Source of the DNA: Candidatus Gastranaerophilales bacterium
GTDB taxonomy: Bacteria; Cyanobacteriota; Vampirovibrionia; Gastranaerophilales; Gastranaerophilaceae
DNA length: 7,964 nt
NCBI GenBank assembly: GCA_021201175.1
Contig: JAJQFK010000143.1
Coordinates: 1 to 7,964, forward strand
Direction of reading: 5' to 3'
The position numbers and the translations under genes were made by a program. Positions 4,688 through 7,964 of this stretch are shown here, one piece after another (position 1 is the first letter of the stretch; every line of letters begins with the position of its first letter). The notes beneath the pieces were generated by a model. The model was not told the origin of the DNA. It saw nothing but the letters and a program-made list of their open reading frames with translations, and did not search any database.

Positions 4688-6515
4688 ACCTGAAATAAAA
4701 GAAAAAATAGTACTTGCGCTCGATGTGGATACTGTAGAAGAAGCAAAGTCTTTGATTACTGAATTAAAAGACTATGTAGGAGTATTTAAAGTCGGATTAC
4801 AATTATATACCGGAAATGGATATGAAATATTTAACTTTATGAAAGAGCAGAATATAAAGTTCTTTTTTGATGTAAAACTGCATGATATACCGAATACAGT
4901 GGCAAAGGCGGCAGAAAATATAGTAAGAAACGGAGCATCATTCTTTAATCTCCATACAACCGGAGGAGAAGAAATGATGAAAACGGCACAGGAGGCAGCA
5001 CGAAAAACCGCCGCAGAAACCGGAAAAGAGAATCCTGTAATTTTAGGTGTTACAGTACTTACAAGTATAAGTGAAGAATGTCTGCAAAATGAGTTAAAAA
5101 TCCCGTATAAACCAAAAGAATATGCGCTAAACCTTGCTTTATCCGCCAAAAAAAGCGGATTAGACGGAGTTGTTGCAAGTGTTTGGGAAGCAAAAAAAAT
5201 TAAACAGGTCTGCGGGAAGGATTTTAAAGTTTTATGCCCCGGAATCCGTCCGGCATGGTCAAATAAAAATGACCAAAAACGCTTGGCAACACCGGAAGCT
5301 GCTATTAAAGAGGGGGCAGATTATCTTGTAATAGGCAGAGCCGTTACTGCCGCTCCGGATAAAATTAAAGCTATATGTATGATTTATGATGAAATTGAAA
5401 ATGCGCTTTTAACTCAAAATAAGTCATTTGCAGACTCTAAGGCTAAGTTAATTCTTGAAAACGGAATGATATTTGAAGGAGAATCAATAGGCGCAGAAGG
5501 AACCTCTTATGGCGAAATCGTTTTTAATACATCAATGTCCGGTTATCAGGAAATTCTTACAGACCCTTCTTATGCCGGACAGACTATAGTGATGACTTAT
5601 CCTGAAATCGGTAATTACGGCATAAATAAAGATGATAATGAAAGCGGAAGAATTTATGCAAAAGGGTTTGTTGTTAAAAATTTGTGTGAACATGAATCCC
5701 ATTATAAAAGCAGTATTTCAACAGGTGAGTTTCTTAAACAAAACAACATTATAGGAATAAAAGGAATCGATACACGATATCTTACGCAAATAATAAGAAA
5801 ACACGGGGCAATGAACTGTGCAATCACAACGGAAGATATAACACCCGAATTAAAACAAAATATTAAAGATTACAGAATAAGCAAAGATGTAACGCTGGAT
5901 ATAACGACTTATAAGGTAGAAAAATATGCAGGAAGCGGAATAAAGCTTGCAATTATTGATATGGGAATAAAAAAGAGCATTTTGGATAATTTTAAATCGC
6001 TAAATTGTGCAATAACACTCTTTCCCGCAGATACAAAAGCAATTGATATATTAAAAGGGAATTATGATGCACTTCTTATATCAAACGGACCGGGAAATCC
6101 GGAGGATGCCGGTCAAGCAATTCAAACAGTAAAGGATTTAACCGGAAAAATTAAATTATTCGGAATTTGTTTGGGGCACCAAATAATATCATTGGCGCTG
6201 GGCGCAAAAACATATAAACTAAAATACGGTCACAGAGGAGGTAATCACCCCGTAATGAACGTACAAACCGGAGAAATTTTCGTTACTTCCCAAAATCACA
6301 GTTACGCTGTTGACTCTGAAACAATTCCGGATATCTTGAAAGTTTCATATATAAATCTAAATGATAATACAATAGAAGGAATTGTATGTGATAAATATGA
6401 CATCAAAACAGTACAATTCCATCCGGAGTTAACAGCCGGGCCTTATGATTCCAATAAAATATTAACACAATGGGTCAGTGAAACAGAACATAAAACAAAA
6501 TTACTGAATGTATAG
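4677..6515 (+). CDS. pyrF-carA: PyrF-CarA fusion: OMP decarboxylase / carbamoyl-phosphate synthase small subunit
   Basis: One 612-residue frame holds two complete enzymes. Residues 1 to about 243 are OMP decarboxylase. They have D16 in the first strand, K38, the catalytic D65, K67 and D70 in FDVKLHDIPNT, the GIRP loop at 189-192, NDQKRLATP at 198-206 and the phosphate-binding IGR at 219-221. About 12 residues (244-255) link this to CarA, which starts at KLILENG (257-263) and runs to the end. The CarA N-terminal domain has FNTSMSGYQEI at 283-293 and GIDTR at 363-367. The class I glutamine amidotransferase domain has SNGPGNP at 469-475, nucleophile C498 in GICLGHQ, and H582 and E584 in QFHPE. 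Both halves have normal length; only CarA's own start codon is missing. No in-frame ATG, GTG or TTG with a ribosome binding site lies near the junction, so separate synthesis of CarA is unlikely. The protein should pair with CarB encoded next and also make UMP. AAAGGA at 4662-4666 serves the ATG. Confidence 0.93.
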   Translation: MHIRPEIKEKIVLALDVDTVEEAKSLITELKDYVGVFKVGLQLYTGNGYEIFNFMKEQNIKFFFDVKLHDIPNTVAKAAENIVRNGASFFNLHTTGGEEMMKTAQEAARKTAAETGKENPVILGVTVLTSISEECLQNELKIPYKPKEYALNLALSAKKSGLDGVVASVWEAKKIKQVCGKDFKVLCPGIRPAWSNKNDQKRLATPEAAIKEGADYLVIGRAVTAAPDKIKAICMIYDEIENALLTQNKSFADSKAKLILENGMIFEGESIGAEGTSYGEIVFNTSMSGYQEILTDPSYAGQTIVMTYPEIGNYGINKDDNESGRIYAKGFVVKNLCEHESHYKSSISTGEFLKQNNIIGIKGIDTRYLTQIIRKHGAMNCAITTEDITPELKQNIKDYRISKDVTLDITTYKVEKYAGSGIKLAIIDMGIKKSILDNFKSLNCAITLFPADTKAIDILKGNYDALLISNGPGNPEDAGQAIQTVKDLTGKIKLFGICLGHQIISLALGAKTYKLKYGHRGGNHPVMNVQTGEIFVTSQNHSYAVDSETIPDILKVSYINLNDNTIEGIVCDKYDIKTVQFHPELTAGPYDSNKILTQWVSETEHKTKLLNV

Positions 6516-6520
6516 AAGGA
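6514..6520 (+). promoter_or_regulatory. Ribosome binding site of carB
   Basis: AGAAGGA begins in the stop codon of the preceding gene and ends 8 nt before ATG 6529, an ideal spacing. It fixes the carB start and leaves a 13-nt gap, the only real gap between genes in the operon. Confidence 0.75.
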
Positions 6521-6528
6521 AAACAAAT

Positions 6529-7964
6529 ATGCCGATAAATAAAGATATAAAAAAGGTGCTCGTAATAGGCTCAGGTCCTATAGTAATAGGTCAGGCAGCA
6601 GAATTTGATTATGCAGGCGTTCAGGCATGCAGAGCATTAAAGGAAGAAAATATAGAAGTAATTCTTGTAAATTCAAATCCAGCAACAATAATGACCGATG
6701 AAAATATTGCAGATAAAGTTTACATAGAACCTTTAACAATTGATGCACTGGCATATATTATAGAAAAAGAGCGTCCTAACGGGTTAATAGCAACATTGGG
6801 CGGACAAACGGGACTGAATTTGGCAGTAAGTTTGAATGAAGCGGGTATTCTGGATAAATATAATGTCGAACTTCTCGGAACAAAAATAGAATCCATAAAA
6901 AAAGCCGAGGACAGAGAAATGTTCAAAAATTTAATGCTCGAAATAAATGAACCGATTCCGCAAAGCGATATTGTATCGAGTTATGAAGATGCAAAGAAAT
7001 TTGCACAAAAAATAGGGTTTCCAATAATAGTCCGTCCTGCATATACTCTTGGAGGAACCGGCGGCGGTATTGCGAATAATTACACAGAGTATGAAGAAAT
7101 TGTATATACCGGTATTTCTTTAAGTCCTATATCTCAAGTATTAGTAGAAAAAAGTATTGCCGGTTATAAAGAAATAGAATACGAGGTAATACGGGATTCA
7201 AATGATACATGTATTGCAATTTGTAACATGGAAAACATAGACCCTATAGGTATTCATACGGGTGACAGTTTTGTGGTCGCGCCGACTCAAACGCTCACAA
7301 ATAAAGAAAATCAAATGCTAAGAAGTGCGGCTATAAAAATAATTAAATCATTAAAAATAGAAGGCGGCTGTAATGTCCAATTTGCATTGGATACGGTAAG
7401 CAATCAGTACTACGTTATAGAAGTAAATCCCCGTGTAAGCCGTTCATCTGCACTGGCTTCAAAAGCAACCGGATACCCTATTGCCAAAATAACAACCAAA
7501 ATAGCAATAGGTTATAATCTGCATGAGATTCCAAACTCTATAACACAAAAAACTGCGGCAGCTTTTGAACCTGTATTAGATTATGTCGTAACAAAGATTC
7601 CGAAATGGCCGTTTGATAAATTTAAACACGGCGATAGAATTCTGGGTACAAAAATGAAAGCAACCGGCGAGGTAATGGCAATCGGAAGAACATTTGAAAG
7701 TTCTTTTAAAAAGGCAGTTGCTTCAATAGAATCAAAGTATACAGGCATATTAAGAGGACTTCATACTGAATGCAGCGAAGAAGAACTAAAAGCTCTTTTA
7801 CATGTTCAGGACGACAGAAGAATATTTAGGGTCGCAGAAGCTATAAACAGAGGAATAAGTATAGATGAAATTAATAAAATTACAAAAATCGATAAATGGT
7901 TTATTTATAAAATAAAATCACTTGTAGATTTTGAAAATAAACTTAAATTTGAACATCTGACACC
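6529..7964 (+). CDS. carB: Carbamoyl-phosphate synthase large subunit, 5' part
   Basis: This is the synthetase subunit that makes carbamoyl phosphate from bicarbonate, two ATP and ammonia channelled from CarA. The frame is open from ATG 6529 to the window edge: 478 full codons, a bit under half of the usual length of about 1,070. It is partial only because the window ends. The first ATP-grasp (carboxyphosphate) domain is complete. It has GSGPIVIGQAAEFDYAG near the start, GGTGGG at 175-180, EIEYEVIRD, ENIDPIGIHTGDS and the metal-binding EVNPRVSRSSALASKATG with E298 and N300. The remainder reaches into the oligomerisation domain. The second ATP-grasp domain and the allosteric C-terminus, where UMP inhibition would be read, lie outside the window. 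The start is chosen for its ribosome binding site and the standard N-terminus. Its glutaminase partner is the CarA half of the gene just upstream. Confidence 0.95.
   Translation, partial: MPINKDIKKVLVIGSGPIVIGQAAEFDYAGVQACRALKEENIEVILVNSNPATIMTDENIADKVYIEPLTIDALAYIIEKERPNGLIATLGGQTGLNLAVSLNEAGILDKYNVELLGTKIESIKKAEDREMFKNLMLEINEPIPQSDIVSSYEDAKKFAQKIGFPIIVRPAYTLGGTGGGIANNYTEYEEIVYTGISLSPISQVLVEKSIAGYKEIEYEVIRDSNDTCIAICNMENIDPIGIHTGDSFVVAPTQTLTNKENQMLRSAAIKIIKSLKIEGGCNVQFALDTVSNQYYVIEVNPRVSRSSALASKATGYPIAKITTKIAIGYNLHEIPNSITQKTAAAFEPVLDYVVTKIPKWPFDKFKHGDRILGTKMKATGEVMAIGRTFESSFKKAVASIESKYTGILRGLHTECSEEELKALLHVQDDRRIFRVAEAINRGISIDEINKITKIDKWFIYKIKSLVDFENKLKFEHLT

Noticed and set aside
4772..5149. 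Long antisense frames inside the pyr genes, for example 125 codons on the minus strand here
   Set aside because: They lie entirely within genes with clear family motifs, show no recognisable protein and have no ribosome binding sites. They are shadows of codon bias.
5390..5450. PyrF-CarA fusion as a frameshift artefact
   Set aside because: The frame is the same on both sides, the linker codons match the composition of the flanks, and CarA has no start codon in any nearby position that a shift would restore. A base error that turned a stop into a sense codon is still formally possible.
5379..5470. Internal start allowing separate translation of CarA (Met235 or Met264)
   Set aside because: Met235 lies in the last helix of PyrF and has no ribosome binding site. 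Met264 would remove the first strand of CarA. No GTG or TTG in frame lies between them.

Overview
The window holds an almost complete operon for de novo UMP synthesis, all on the + strand and tightly packed: pyrK, pyrD, pyrE, pyrB, pyrC, a fused pyrF-carA, and the 5' part of carB, which runs off the right edge. Every enzyme from carbamoyl phosphate to UMP is encoded here, and each gene shows its family's motifs. The one clearly unusual gene is at 4677-6515. It joins orotidine 5'-phosphate decarboxylase (last step of the pathway) to the glutaminase subunit of carbamoyl-phosphate synthetase (first step) in one 612-residue protein.

Organism: the DNA is AT-rich (about one third G+C by eye). AGA and ATA codons are frequent, Shine-Dalgarno-like sites are present and genes overlap or abut. 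The dihydroorotate dehydrogenase is class 1B (PyrD with the FAD/[2Fe-2S] subunit PyrK), the orotate phosphoribosyltransferase is of the Thermus-family type, and the dihydroorotase is class I. This suits a low-GC, probably anaerobic or fermentative bacterium. I cannot name the phylum: Clostridia-like, Elusimicrobia-like and Gastranaerophilales-like hosts all remain possible.

Layout: 1-111 is a non-coding or undetermined stretch with a 10-bp inverted repeat (42-75). A strong sigma70-type promoter (TTGACA, 17 bp, CATAAT) lies at 112-140. The roughly 100-nt leader contains an 11-codon ORF with its own ribosome binding site (162-197). Its stop codon touches the left arm of an A/U-rich hairpin followed by a U run (196-229). 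This arrangement resembles the translation-coupled, UTP-sensing attenuators of enterobacterial pyrBI and pyrE, and it is the best candidate for regulation of the operon. The seven genes follow from 248. Junctions are 10-nt, 1-nt and 1-nt overlaps, 0-nt spacing, an 11-nt overlap and a 13-nt gap, so co-transcription and translational coupling are likely.

How the genes work together: the CarA half of the fusion supplies ammonia from glutamine to CarB, which makes carbamoyl phosphate. PyrB condenses it with aspartate, PyrC closes the ring, and PyrD with PyrK oxidises dihydroorotate using NAD+. PyrE adds ribose-5-phosphate from PRPP, and the PyrF half decarboxylates OMP to UMP. No pyrR, pyrI or uracil transporter gene is visible here.
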